The notes beneath the pieces are model-generated. The model saw nothing but the letters and a program-made list of their open reading frames with translations. It searched no databases and was not told where the DNA came from. The translations under genes and the position numbers were made by a program. Shown here one piece after another: positions 1 to 8,842 of a DNA stretch of 16,648 nucleotides (positions within the stretch are counted from its first letter, which is position 1; each line of letters starts with the position of its first letter). This DNA comes from Russula earlei (Eukaryota > Basidiomycota > Agaricomycetes > Russulales > Russulaceae), in contig JAGFNK010001003.1 in the NCBI GenBank assembly GCA_025769875.1, forward strand, positions 1-16,648. Reading direction: 5' to 3'.

Positions 1-159
1 TCTCAATACTACCAGTAACCATACCTCTTTGGTACTTGGTACTGCTTTGGACCCTACTCCTTGCTCACACTGTCTTGGATGTCTATTGACTCATCTTTGA
101 ATTTCTCCCTTGCTCTTGAACTGGATTGTTCAACAGTGAGTCTCGACAGCATCCAAATG
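1..159. other. Unassigned AT-rich sequence, no gene seen
   Basis: No convincing coding frame, RNA gene or repeat boundary is visible. The stretch is CpG-poor like the rest of the left 5 kb and is probably old intergenic or repeat-derived DNA cut by the window edge. Confidence 0.4.
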
Positions 160-402
160 TGCTAGCATGTATGTGCATGAGAAAGCTAGATAAGATAAGC
201 AAAGTTACTCAGTGTCTTGCATGCATAAGGGATCACTGTAATATATAGTCCATGGCACATATATAGGATAACTAAATAGTAACATAGGATCACATATATC
301 ACATCAGAGCAATCCCTCAGTTGCCTTGGCACACATGTGATTAGCCATGCAATTGATCTCAATCATGCATGCTCCTTATGTGGGAGATCATGACATGTAC
401 AT
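160..402 (+). repeat. Dispersed repeat, CpG-decayed copy
   Basis: This stretch aligns by eye, in the same orientation and order, with pieces at about 10555-10757 and 15280-15420. Shared landmarks are the CTAGATAAGATAA block, GGATCACTG/CGATCACTG, GTCCAYGGCACATAT, ATAGGATCACAT, ATCCCTCAG and TGCTCCTTA. Where the right copy has CG the left copy usually has TG or CA, for example TATGCGCGTGAGA against TATGTGCATGAGA. I read it as an old, methylation-decayed copy of a dispersed repeat. The full element and its ends are not identifiable here. Confidence 0.6.
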
Positions 403-460
403 ATCCACATCTGATTTATCTCTGCTCACCCACTTCTGTTCTTGATTCATGTGTGAGTTG

Positions 461-472
461 TTTTTTTTTTCC
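461..472. repeat. Poly-T tract
   Basis: A T homopolymer of about 12 bases lies between GAGTTG and CCAATTAGG. It may be the scar of a retrotransposed tail or simple slippage. Nothing else supports either reading. Confidence 0.5.
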
Positions 473-477
473 AATTA

Positions 478-625
478 GGTTCTATGGTTTGAACCTAGCC
501 AGAACCTGAACTGAACCTGCTGAACCAGTTCTGTCAGCTCTGGTTTGCAGTTCTGGCTACCCCCTACTTTTTGCCTGGTTCTGGTTCATGGTTCAGAGAA
601 ATAGCTCAGAGAACTGGACCAAACC
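478..625. repeat. GAACC/GGTTC low-complexity, self-complementary tract
   Basis: Degenerate GAACC, GAACTG and GGTTC words recur on both strands, so many segments can pair with one another. The GAGCC-rich cluster at 16386-16500 has the same flavour with a C-to-T/G-to-A shift (GAGCC against GAACC). The two tracts may be related simple repeats of different age. Confidence 0.5.
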
Positions 626-632
626 AAACTTC

Positions 633-954
633 AGCATCCCTGATGTCGTGAGTGCAGAACTTTGAACCGCTAAATCTCAACTGTTTCTCAATCAATTGAC
701 TTGAAACTTCGACAGTGGGATCTCATGTACTGTATCTAGGTGCAGCACAAGAGTTGTGGCTTAATTATTAGTTCTTGAAGTTTCAATTTTTGGGTGCAAT
801 CTGAGTGTGAAATTTTCATACTGCCATATCTCAACTGTTTCTCAATAGATTGCCTTGAAACTTGGACAGTAGAACCTTATATACTGTATCTAGGTGCAGT
901 CCAAGAGTTGTTGTCTAATTATAAATTCTTGAAGTTTCAATTTTTGGGTGCCAA
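633..954 (-). repeat. Satellite array, left arm (about 154-bp period, inverted)
   Basis: About two units of a satellite are present. The word ATCTCAACTG recurs at 673 and 827, giving a period of 154 bp. Other shared words are CTTGAAACTT, TACTGTATCTAGGTGCAG and TTGAAGTTTCAATTTTTGGGTG. The array is the reverse complement of the array at 4772-5142. Its units run in mirror order, so the innermost unit on each side is the most alike. The right end is interrupted at GGGTGCCAA by the LTR starting at 955. No protein is encoded. Confidence 0.8.
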
Positions 955-1496
955 TGCAGCAAGCCAGGTCAGGGCACACCAAGTTCATGTGACTGGATGG
1001 TGATCCAAGATGGTTGTCTTGACCCAAGAGCAAGGAAAGAGAAGATAGGGAGAAGGGAGAAGAGGGGTGAGATGGCTTGTGCATGATCATTTCAGGCTGA
1101 CAGATACTAGGAGACTCAGGGCCAGGGGGACTGTATTCACTGCTCTACTACAGAGTAGCTAGTGGGTTTTTATATACAGGACAGAAGTATTACAGGAAGC
1201 CAAGTAATGAAAGGAATAAGAATGTGAAAGGGAATCAAGACCAGGTGAGGTGGTCGAGGCAGTCATGAAAGGCTTGAGATGTGAACATGTCAAGTGAGCC
1301 GGGGCATGGCATGCGTGCATGGTCAGTGGTGAGGGGTGGGCAATGTGATTGAGGTCTTGATGTCAGGCATGAGGTGGCTTGTGGTGTGGTGAGGGCTGGG
1401 AATGAGAGGCAACAGGAGGGAGGTGAGGTGTGGGAGGAGGCCAAGCGACATGCATCACGTGTGGTCCACATGTGATTCCATGGCTACCTTACTACA
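955..1496 (-). repeat. Probable 3' LTR of an old minus-strand LTR retrotransposon
   Basis: Read on the minus strand it begins TGTAGTAAGG directly after a purine-rich tract and ends CTTGCTGCA, giving imperfect terminal inverted repeats (TGYAGYAAG). A TATA-like box (GTATATAAAAACCC on the minus strand) lies at about 1164-1177. These are the expected parts of a retrotransposon LTR of about 542 bp. No partner LTR was found, and the five bases outside (GCCAA) have no match that could be a target duplication. The call rests on the ends, the TATA box and the polypurine tract only. Confidence 0.5.
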
Positions 1497-1509
1497 CCTC
1501 CTGGGGGCT
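1497..1509 (-). other. Putative polypurine tract next to the 955-1496 LTR
   Basis: On the minus strand the sequence is GCCCCCAGGAGG, ending exactly where TGTAGTAAGG begins. A short purine-rich run just upstream of the 3' LTR is the usual plus-strand primer site. It supports the LTR call but is short and interrupted by pyrimidines. Confidence 0.4.
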
Positions 1510-1526
1510 TGAAAGTTTGACCATCC

Positions 1527-3075
1527 TCAGTCAAGCGTCTTAATGCAAACATTTTGAGGCTTTGTATGTCTAAATTGCTGCAGCATCAGTAGTGATGGAG
1601 GCATCAGCATTGGTGATGGCAAGGCAATGGCAACAATGGAAGAGGCATGGGTGGTTGGGATGGCACAGCGATTGTTGCTGTTGGTGTTGCTGAGGCATGG
1701 TGGTCCTCCATCGTGCAGGAAGAAGTGATGGTGGCAAAAGATGAGCTGGTCATGTGTGAACTGCTGGGAATTGATGGCAAAGAAGGGATCAGTGGTGCAC
1801 TCAAAATTGTCATGTGCTGCGGCATGCTGTGGAGAGGGAGCAGGAGTGGGCGGCATGAGTGGTGGCATGAGCCTCAGTGAAACAGTGGTGGCAGCAACTG
1901 AGATGGCATGAAGTGGTGCATGCATGCTGGGATGCTTGAATCCATTGTCACACATCATGGTGGTGCTGGGTGCAGTTGCAGTTGCAGTTGTTGCTGCTGC
2001 TGCTGCTGTTGTGGCTGAGGCATCGGCTGAGGCATCGGAAGTTGGTGGCAAAGGGGACATGTGCATAAGGCTGGTGCTGTTGGTGGTGCTGATATCATCG
2101 TCTTGTCACGGTGGTGGCAGGGTCATCTCTATAGCAGGTGGCGGTGGCATGTGTGGATGATGGCGCGCAAGTGGGTGGCAATGTGATGGAAAGGGGGGCA
2201 TGTGCAGTGTGCTGCTTGCATCCATGGCTTCTCCTGTGGTGATGGCGTGGTGGCAGGGTCTGATCTTCCTGCAAGGCAGTGTTGCTGTGCTCATTTCCAA
2301 GGCCTTGGTCTTCTTGGGTGGTGCTGGTGGCGTGAGGTGACGATGGTGCTTTGCTGCTGGTGTCATGGGTGACTGAGACATCAGCGTTAGGCATGACATT
2401 GACTGAGACTGAGGGTGGAGCCAAGAGGGTGGTGGACTGAGCTGAGATGATGGTGGCAGATGAGACTAGAGCTGGGGCAGTGACAGAGGGCATGGCAGAG
2501 ATAAGGGAGATAGCAGTGGGCAATGCAGGGGAGATGGCAGACAGTGGGGACAGAGCGGTGGCTGGGACTAGGCCTGGAACAGTGGCAAATGAGGCAATGG
2601 ATGAGGCTGAGGGCATGGTGGTGACAGCTGACTGAGCTGGGCCTGAGGTGGCAGGCTGCACTAAGATGTCGGCGGGCAAGGCTGGGGCTACAGGTGTGGC
2701 AGAGCATGAGACAAGAACTGGGGTGGCGATGGGAGACATAGAGGCAGCAGCTAGCAATGCCAGCGATACAACGGTGGATGAGACTGAGGTGAGACTGAGG
2801 CTAAGATGGCAGTGATTGACGAGACTGGAATGGAGATGGGCGACATAGAGGCAGTGGCGGTGGCTGGAATGACAATGGAAGGAGGAGGGATGGTGGGTGA
2901 GGCAGGCAGGCAGGGCTGGAGCTTGGGTGGATGCGGCAACAGACAGGACTGGATGTGAAAGATTCAAGGGTGAGGTGAAGGGAGCAGGCAGGGCAAGAGC
3001 AGGTGACATGGAGGCAATGCTGGGCAATGTTGGATGTGTGGGGATGACAGGGACGACAGAAGCAGGAGTGGGCAA
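1527..3075 (-). pseudogene. Pro/Ala/Ser/Thr-rich low-complexity coding relic
   Basis: Two long minus-strand frames, 1527-2066 and 2095-3075, encode proteins of about 179 and 326 residues made mostly of Ala, Pro, Ser, Thr, His and Val, with runs such as polyalanine. I recognise no domain. The region is GC-rich but has very few CG dinucleotides, and the plus strand is dominated by GGTGG, GATGG and GGCAATG words, which suits an old CpG-decayed sequence. It lies upstream of the polypurine tract and LTR at 955-1509 on the same strand. It may therefore be the distal internal part of that element, or an unrelated gene. Long frames here could be a by-product of the skewed composition, because minus-strand stops are rare in GT-rich plus-strand DNA. 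Confidence 0.35.
1970..2012. repeat. GCAGTT / GCTGCT microsatellite
   Basis: Three GCAGTT hexamers run into a TTGCTGCTGCTGCTGCTGTTG trinucleotide tract. On the minus strand this encodes the short polyalanine and Ala-Thr run of the surrounding open frame. Confidence 0.8.
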
Positions 3076-3093
3076 TGTGGTGCCAATGGTGGG

Positions 3094-3798
3094 TTAGGCA
3101 GAGGAGGCTAGGGCTTGGACAGACATGGGAACTGCAGGGACGATGGGAGCGGGGGATGTGAAGGTGATGATGGGCAACACAGGGATGAAGGCAAGAGCTG
3201 GTGTGGGCATAGGATAGATGTAATTGTCTTTGTCTCCATTGACAGAGTCAAGATGGCATTCCCAGTGGATGTTGTGAGGGTCTTGAGAGAAGATGTCAAC
3301 CATGGTATCAAATATGTCTTGGAAAATAAGTTCTTCATCACTCATTCATACGCCAGGAGTCAAGGTGTCTGTATATCAATTTGTGATCATCTGGGTGGAG
3401 TCCAAATGAGAACAATTTGTCAGTCTTTGTAGGATAGGTGGCATGCACGTACAATGGGGTCACATAACAATCTGAAGTCTGAGTGGTACTGAAAGATGTC
3501 TTCTCAGTTGTGCATACAAAGTCTTGATGAGGCAGCCACAAAGCCTTTGAAGTTCCAGACATAGTAGTGGTCCAGCAGCATGGGTGGCTGAAGATGAAAT
3601 GAAATGCAACAAGGGACAGAGGGCTTGCTCATAAGATTGGTTGCCCAAGGCAACTGCATGAGGGAATTTGATAGGAACAGGGGGGGTCAGATTGACTTGG
3701 ATCAGAGCCTCACTGGGGATTGATTGAAGTAAGACATGGGCTTCATAGTCAAAGACAGAGGAGTATCCTTGGGTGGTCTTGAGGGAAAGTAGCTGCAT
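3094..3798 (-). pseudogene. Frame-broken coding relic, family unknown
   Basis: Three overlapping minus-strand frames (3460-3798, 3338-3562, 3094-3345) read like pieces of one globular protein of ordinary composition. One piece contains VTPLYVHATYPTKTDKLF and GLHPDDHKLIYRHLDSW, and the next contains DEELIFQDIFDTMVDIF. Passing from one to the next needs one frame change near 3500-3560 and another near 3340. The second frame ends in TGA beside an overlapping ATGAGTGATGAAG. Either unrecognised introns or indels separate them. I do not recognise the family. It sits directly upstream of the Pro/Ala-rich relic and may be its N-terminal part. It could be a retroelement gag or a captured host gene. 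Confidence 0.35.
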
Positions 3799-3886
3799 GG
3801 TGATCCATCAATGCTGTCACCTGCAGAGGAAATGTCATCGGCATGGTGATCCATCAATGCCATTGCCTGCAGAGGAAACATCATCC
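3795..3886. repeat. 46-bp tandem duplication
   Basis: Two adjacent 46-bp units (3795-3840 and 3841-3886) start GCATGGTGATCCATCAATGC and share CTGCAGAGGAAA. They differ at a handful of positions. The copies lie just left of the solo LTR. Confidence 0.85.
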
Positions 3887-3896
3887 ACATGGCATA

Positions 3897-4490
3897 GTGG
3901 ATGTTGTGAATTACCCCCCTGATGGCTTGTCTCTACCCCTTTTTCACTATTGTTCTTTTCTGTCACCCTCATCCTCTTGGTTACCATTTCTTACCCCTTG
4001 ATGCTGATGATCTTCTATTGTGTTTCACCTATTGTTTGAGTTCCTTTTGCTATTGGTTCACCTTTATCTATTGTTCTGCATATGGTACTGTACAGCCTCA
4101 CTAAATACAGTATTTAAGCACCTGTAGAAGTTGGGGAATGCCCCAAGCTTAGCTTTGTCCCATTTCCTGTCGCATCCCTTGCCCTGTATACTCTCTCAAT
4201 CACAACTTGCTTGTGCTGGCTTTCATTTTGCTTGACTTAAGCACACCTCAAGGAACCCTTGTGTTCCTCTTCCTCCTCTGCCTCTCTCTCATCATCCTCC
4301 TCTTCTGTGAAACCAGGAGATCAACTCTGTCTGCAGATTAGGTCATCCTTGACTTAGTCTTGAGATGCTAAACCTCTGAACCAGTCTCCTTGAGCTGGCC
4401 CCCCACTGAACCCTTAAACCAAGTCACAGGGACTTGGCCCCACTGAACTCTGAGCTAACACTCTTACGGCTGCGACACTGTAACAGTGGA
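3897..4490 (+). mobile_element. Solo LTR with 5-bp target-site duplication
   Basis: The LTR spans 3902-4485 (584 bp), begins TGTTGTGAATTACC and ends GCGACACTGTAACA. The outer bases are compatible with decayed TGTTA/TAACA inverted ends. It is flanked on both sides by GTGGA (3897-3901 and 4486-4490), a perfect 5-bp duplication. A TATA-like box (TATTTAAG) lies at 4111-4118, giving plus orientation. No internal region is attached, so this is the product of LTR-LTR recombination. The start and end resemble fungal Ty3/gypsy LTRs, but family assignment is an inference. Confidence 0.8.
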
Positions 4491-4771
4491 GGTCACTTGC
4501 CTGTCTGCAACTTACAACATGTCATTATAAGGAGTTGTGGTGATGGCACGGCCATGCAGTATTCATTGTGTAACTCTTGATAAAGTATTGCTTACAACTA
4601 GATGTAGACCAGCAAGTCCTTGGCAATTCATGCATTTGAAATCACAACAAAGAGCTGGTTACCATCCAGATAGAGAGGCCCATATATCCTTGACCAGGCT
4701 TGTAGAGTGGGCTCAGGATAAGAGTGAAGGAAGTAGTAATAAAGGAGTGGGCCAGGAGGGATCATATGCAT
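4491..4771. other. Unassigned sequence between solo LTR and satellite array
   Basis: No gene, LTR end or satellite unit is apparent. A 108-codon open frame covers part of it but runs straight into the noncoding satellite and shows no recognisable motif, so it is not called. Confidence 0.4.
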
Positions 4772-5142
4772 ATGGCAGTTCAAAATTTTGCACACAGATC
4801 AGCACCCAAAAATTGAAACTTCAAGAACTGAATATTAGGCTCCCATATTTTAGCTGCACTTAGATACAATATATATTGTTCTACTGTCCAAGTTTCAGGG
4901 CAATCCATGAAGAAACAGTTGAGATATGGCAGTTCAAAATTTCACACTCAGATCACACCCAAAAATTGAAACTTCAAGAACTAAGAATTAGACCCCAACT
5001 CTTGGGCTGCACCTAGATACAGTACATGAGATCCCACTGTTGAAGTTTCAAGTCAGTTGATTGAGATACAGTTGAGATATAGCAGTTCAAAGTTCTGCAC
5101 TCATGTCAGCACCTGAAAATTGACATGTCAAGAGCTGAATAT
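4772..5142 (+). repeat. Satellite array, right arm (154-bp period), first part
   Basis: Units begin ATGGCAGTTCAAAATTT at 4772 and 4926 and ATAGCAGTTCAAAGTT at 5079, so unit lengths are 154 and 153 bp. Each carries CCCAAAAATTGAAACTTCAAG, a CTAGATACAGTA-like box and CAGTTGAGAT. The third unit is cut at 5142 by element A and resumes at 9457. The array is the reverse complement of 633-954. Confidence 0.85.
5138..5142. repeat. Target-site duplication of element A, left copy
   Basis: AATAT immediately precedes the 5' LTR and is repeated at 9452-9456 directly after the 3' LTR. A 5-bp duplication is usual for copia integration. Confidence 0.95.
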
Positions 5143-5230
5143 TGTTGGACGTGCAGCCGCTAAGTGCCGCGCGAACAGACAACCCGGACCGTACGTGTAA
5201 ATAATTCGAATTTAGTTATCGTTCGTTTTC

Positions 5231-5258
5231 CCTCAGTCTTTTACACACAAGACTGAGG
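5231..5258. other. LTR stem-loop 1
   Basis: Perfect 10-bp arms, CCTCAGTCTT and AAGACTGAGG, flank the 8-base loop TTACACAC. The same structure is present in all four LTRs of the window. Confidence 0.8.
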
Positions 5259-5319
5259 TCAGTACTACAATTTCTTTACACTCCTTTAAAGCTAATACTG
5301 TACATAGCTCTTATTCTAT

Positions 5320-5337
5320 AGGTTAGCACACTAACCT
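5320..5337. other. LTR stem-loop 2
   Basis: Arms AGGTTAG and CTAACCT flank the loop CACA. In element B the loop is changed (CATA in the same orientation) while both arms are unchanged. Confidence 0.7.
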
Positions 5338-5342
5338 GAATA

Positions 5343-5364
5343 CAGTCTTTTACACACAAGACTG
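5343..5364. other. LTR stem-loop 3 (repeat of stem-loop 1)
   Basis: Arms CAGTCTT and AAGACTG flank the same TTACACAC loop as stem-loop 1, so the hairpin has been duplicated inside the LTR. Confidence 0.75.
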
Positions 5365-5388
5365 AGCTCTTATTCTATAGCTCCAACA

Positions 5389-5404
5389 GATTATGAGACC
5401 TGGT
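5389..5404 (+). other. Primer-binding site, tRNA-Met anticodon-arm type
   Basis: GATTATGAGACCTGGTCG starts at the base after the LTR. Its reverse complement has the layout of an anticodon arm: stem CAGGT, loop CTCATAA with anticodon CAU, then TC. The U:U pair at the base of the loop matches the elongator tRNA-Met of yeast rather than the initiator. Copia elements are known to prime from a tRNA half cleaved in the anticodon loop, so this fits that mechanism. The exact host tRNA is not in the window. Confidence 0.65.
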
Positions 5405-5457
5405 CGTCCCTGACATCACAAACTCCCAGCAGCTTCCACATCACATAACGAAACGCC

Positions 5458-7164
5458 ATGAGCGCCCCCACAGCAACCGCAAACGTTGCGCCCTCGAGAG
5501 GCAGCCACGCTCCCACCGTAGGAGCCGCAGGAAAAACTTACATGGGCGGCCAACACGTTTACGACGGACCACTCTTCGAAGGTGGCACAGTCGCATACAC
5601 GCAATGGAAAGCTAATATAGAGGCACTGTTCAAAACAAACGGCCTGATGGAAATCATAAGAGGGACATACTCAAAACCGGACCCCAGCAATGACCCAAGC
5701 GGCTTCGCCGACTGGGAGCAGAAAGATCATGAAGCACACACCCACATTTTACTGACGTTAAACGGGCACGCTCTTGACACTGCCCTAGGCACTGCTGGAG
5801 CCAAACATACTTGGGACACACTCGAAAAACATTTTGCAGGGAAGGGCGAGCAACGCGTCGCACATTTACTTATGGACCTATACTGGGTCACGTTCTCCGA
5901 AACTGAACCCATGGCTCCTCAAATAATCCGACAGTTGCATGCCGCCCGAGCCCTCGAAAAATTCGGATACCCCATTGATGAGAAAACCCTCACATGGATG
6001 CTAGGTCTCGCGCTACCGGAAAACATGGCCAAACTCAAGGCCACTCTTCACTCGACGCCACCCAGCCTGCTTACAGCCGAGCACGTCACAGACCGCATCC
6101 TCCATGAGGAGCGTCAGATCCAACCGACCGGTGACGTGGCTACAACTCACATTGCAAAGGCGACCCAAATGAGAAAGAGCCGGGAAACGCAAAGCAAGAA
6201 AGGCACAACATCAAAGTGCACTCACTGCAGACGCAGGGGGCACAATACACATGAATGCTGGAAATTTCACGGAAAACCGCAGGACAAAGCAACAGTGGCA
6301 GTAGCAGCAACGACTGGCACGGGCGCGCACAATGCAGCGACGCCCACACCCGCTGGGCCTGGCACAAGCGCGTGCAGCGCAGCGACGCCGACGCCCACAG
6401 ACCAGCCACCAGCCAGCGCTGCCATCGCATACGTCCCCACATCCGACAACAGCACTTTATTACTTCAGGCAATCAGAGATGAGCCAATCCGTGCGTCCAC
6501 GACCCAAGAGCAACTCCGAGCCGCCGATCTCAGAAACGGCTGGCTCCTCGACTCCGGAGCCTCAAGAATCATGACTCCCCACTCAAATTGGTTCACACAT
6601 CTCACCCCGCTCGCATTGCCCATTCAAGTCGCCTTAGGCGACGATAGCGCAATAACCGCCACCGGAACCGGACAAGTGCTAGTCCGGATGCGCGCACGCG
6701 GCGTGTGGAGTACTGCGATACTCCGCGATGTCCTGCATGTACCGGACCTCAATGGAAACCTCTTATCGGTTTCTCACCTCGCTCAACGCGGGGCGGAAGT
6801 GCGCTTCCAGGGGCAGACTTGCGGGATATACAATAAAGCAAACAAATTGATTTGTGAGGGAACATTACATGACAACTTATACATTATGGCCATCGAAATG
6901 CCAACACTCGAGTCGGCGTGCACAACAATGCCACACCAACCTCTCGCAGAAGGTGGCCACAAAACCAAAGCCGCGCTTACCACGCGCATGACGATCTTCC
7001 GGGCCTCCTCGGACACATGCTCCGAACAGGTTGCGACCCGGACAGACGATAAACCACAGGAACGCGCCAGCGGGCTGAAGCGCAAATCAGAAGCGCCCCA
7101 GCACCTCCAACCGCACACCGCGTGCGTTGAGCCCACAACCGGCCAATGCTTGAAGACCCTCTGA
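5458..7164 (+). CDS. Gag plus protease, still-open N-terminal part of element A
   Basis: This 568-codon segment could still be translated. It carries the capsid-like Gag region, the CCHC knuckle (C254-C267), a Thr/Ala/Pro-rich linker and the complete DSGAS protease motif (D365), and ends at the first TGA. Gag would package the element RNA into cytoplasmic particles and the protease would cleave Gag. Compared with element B the frame is colinear up to the zinc knuckle, after which the Thr-Gly-Ala linker is shorter. Whether it is expressed cannot be told from sequence. Confidence 0.75.
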   Translation: MSAPTATANVAPSRGSHAPTVGAAGKTYMGGQHVYDGPLFEGGTVAYTQWKANIEALFKTNGLMEIIRGTYSKPDPSNDPSGFADWEQKDHEAHTHILLTLNGHALDTALGTAGAKHTWDTLEKHFAGKGEQRVAHLLMDLYWVTFSETEPMAPQIIRQLHAARALEKFGYPIDEKTLTWMLGLALPENMAKLKATLHSTPPSLLTAEHVTDRILHEERQIQPTGDVATTHIAKATQMRKSRETQSKKGTTSKCTHCRRRGHNTHECWKFHGKPQDKATVAVAATTGTGAHNAATPTPAGPGTSACSAATPTPTDQPPASAAIAYVPTSDNSTLLLQAIRDEPIRASTTQEQLRAADLRNGWLLDSGASRIMTPHSNWFTHLTPLALPIQVALGDDSAITATGTGQVLVRMRARGVWSTAILRDVLHVPDLNGNLLSVSHLAQRGAEVRFQGQTCGIYNKANKLICEGTLHDNLYIMAIEMPTLESACTTMPHQPLAEGGHKTKAALTTRMTIFRASSDTCSEQVATRTDDKPQERASGLKRKSEAPQHLQPHTACVEPTTGQCLKTL

Positions 7165-7806
7165 TTAGATGGAGGGGGCAATCACACCGGGCGAGAAGCA
7201 CAAACATCCCTAGCTGAAAGGGGATGCATGCATCAAATTAACACCCCGGGTACGCCACAACACATCAAAGTCGCAAAACGCGCGACCCGGACACCTCTTA
7301 ATAGGGTCCGGGCGACACGTACAGACACAAAACCATCCACGCGCGCCTTGGATGACTTGACGCTCGAAGAGGCACGGAGCGGGGACAACCCCGACCCCTC
7401 TCGGCCACACGTCCTCGGAACGCGCGCGTCTGCACACGCCCTGGAGAAGAGACCCACCACACTGACCCGAAGGTCGCTGGTGCACACATTCCCGGGCCAC
7501 GCATATCACCAGCAGGCATACAAGCCTGCACATCTCCCCACCCCCCACACCCTTCAACCCCGCACCGTCATATCCGACGAAGGGGGCCCCACATCGCGCA
7601 TCAAGTGCGTGATCCTCAAATTTGACGACGCAGTCGAAAGAGTCAAAAAAGGGGAAATGAGAATGAAGTTAAGGGGGCGGCGAAGACGGAACCAGCGGAC
7701 AACGCGGAACAACCGCCGCACGCAAAGCCGCAAGGCGTCAGAGCAGAGGACCCCCTGCCCGCTCAGCCTGAAACAGGCAGACAACGCAGAGCAGGCGCCG
7801 CGCACC

Positions 7807-8214
7807 GAACCGCAGGGCGTCATAGTGGATGCGATTCCACCTGCTCAGCCTGAAACACCACAAAGTCAGCTCACAATTCACAAGGCAGAAGACTCACCTG
7901 CGCAATCCGCCACGGGACCACCAAAGCGCATCACATGCGCGCTCACACCCGACCAAGGCAACGAAGTGGAGGAGCCGGATGAAGTGGAAGTGGAAATGGC
8001 ACCGCACGCCGAACCGCAGAGCGTCGTAGTGGACACGACTCCACCTGCCCAACCTGAAATGGCACAAAGTCAACCCACAATACATGAAAGTGGGAACGCA
8101 CCTGTGCAGCCTGCAACCAGACGACCGAAACGCACCACGCGTGCGCCCACACCTGACCATAGTGACGAAGCACAGGAACCGGACCAAGTGGAAGCGGACA
8201 AGGCATCGCACGCC
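7807..8214 (+). repeat. 204-bp in-frame tandem duplication in the element A linker
   Basis: Two 68-codon units (7807-8010 and 8011-8214) start EPQ(G/S)V(I/V)VD and contain PPAQPE, PKR(I/T)T and a Glu-rich end. A third start (KPQ) follows at 8215. Element B has one such unit followed by a different sequence, so the duplication or its loss occurred after A and B separated. The motif resembles the basic hinge between integrase and reverse transcriptase in copia polyproteins. Confidence 0.8.
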
Positions 8215-8842
8215 AAACCGCAAACCACCAATCCCATGTCCTACGCCGAGACGATCGCCCGGACAGGCACCACTGAATGGGTAAAGGCACGCAAAGTCGA
8301 GAAACGTGTGTCCGAAAACACTAGTGTCCTCAAAAGCGTGCCGCGTCTGAAGAACGGAGATGCAGCAGGCAAGCGAATAGACCTCCTAAATGGAAAGGGG
8401 GTCAAATCAAAATACTCAAACATACAAGGCCCGCATCATCACGCAGGGACTCACCCAAGTCGAGGGAAGCGATCCCAACAACATCGTGCCACCAGAGAAC
8501 CGGCACTCCCTTGCAACACCCTGGCCCTCGCCGCAGAATGAAGTCGAGAAGTCCATCAGATGGACATCAAGTCCACCTACTTAACCGGAGAGCTGATGAA
8601 CAAGATCTTCACAGAAGCGTGCTCAGGGAATAACCACCAATGCACGTGTGACCACGTGACCCAGTACACCCGAGGTACGAGCGACCACCGCCCAACCTTC
8701 CAGCGCGACTCCGGCATCCAGCCGATCTTGGTCGGACACGTCGACCCCGATTGGACCAGCAAAGCCCATTCTGGACTTCATCTTCATGTTGACAGGTGGG
8801 GCCATAAACTGAAGCCAAAAGAAGCAAGCCCCAGTTGCACCC

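Larger units (their letters stand above)
5143..5388 (+). repeat. 5' LTR of element A
   Basis: The LTR is 246 bp, begins TGTTGGACGTGCAGCCGC and ends CTATAGCTCCAACA. It carries three stem-loops (5231-5258, 5320-5337, 5343-5364) and a 16-bp direct repeat AGCTCTTATTCTATAG at 5306-5321 and 5365-5380. It keeps C or G at the four sites where the 3' LTR has T or A. Confidence 0.95.

Noticed and set aside
950..1501. 955-1496 as a solo LTR with target duplication
   Set aside because: GCCAA on the left is followed on the right by CCTCC, not GCCAA, and the polypurine tract adjoins, so it is not a solo LTR.
2095..3075. 326-codon minus-strand frame as a functional gene
   Set aside because: The composition is almost wholly Ala/Pro/Ser/Thr, there is no domain, and the CpG-depleted GT-rich opposite strand makes long stop-free frames likely by chance. 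It is kept only as a low-confidence relic.
3794..3886. CRISPR-like or regularly spaced repeat
   Set aside because: It is only two directly adjacent 46-bp units without spacers, in a eukaryotic context.
7210..8290. Minus-strand frames of 60-115 codons across element A
   Set aside because: They are shadows of the CpG-rich sense frame, with Cys/Arg-rich composition and no motif.
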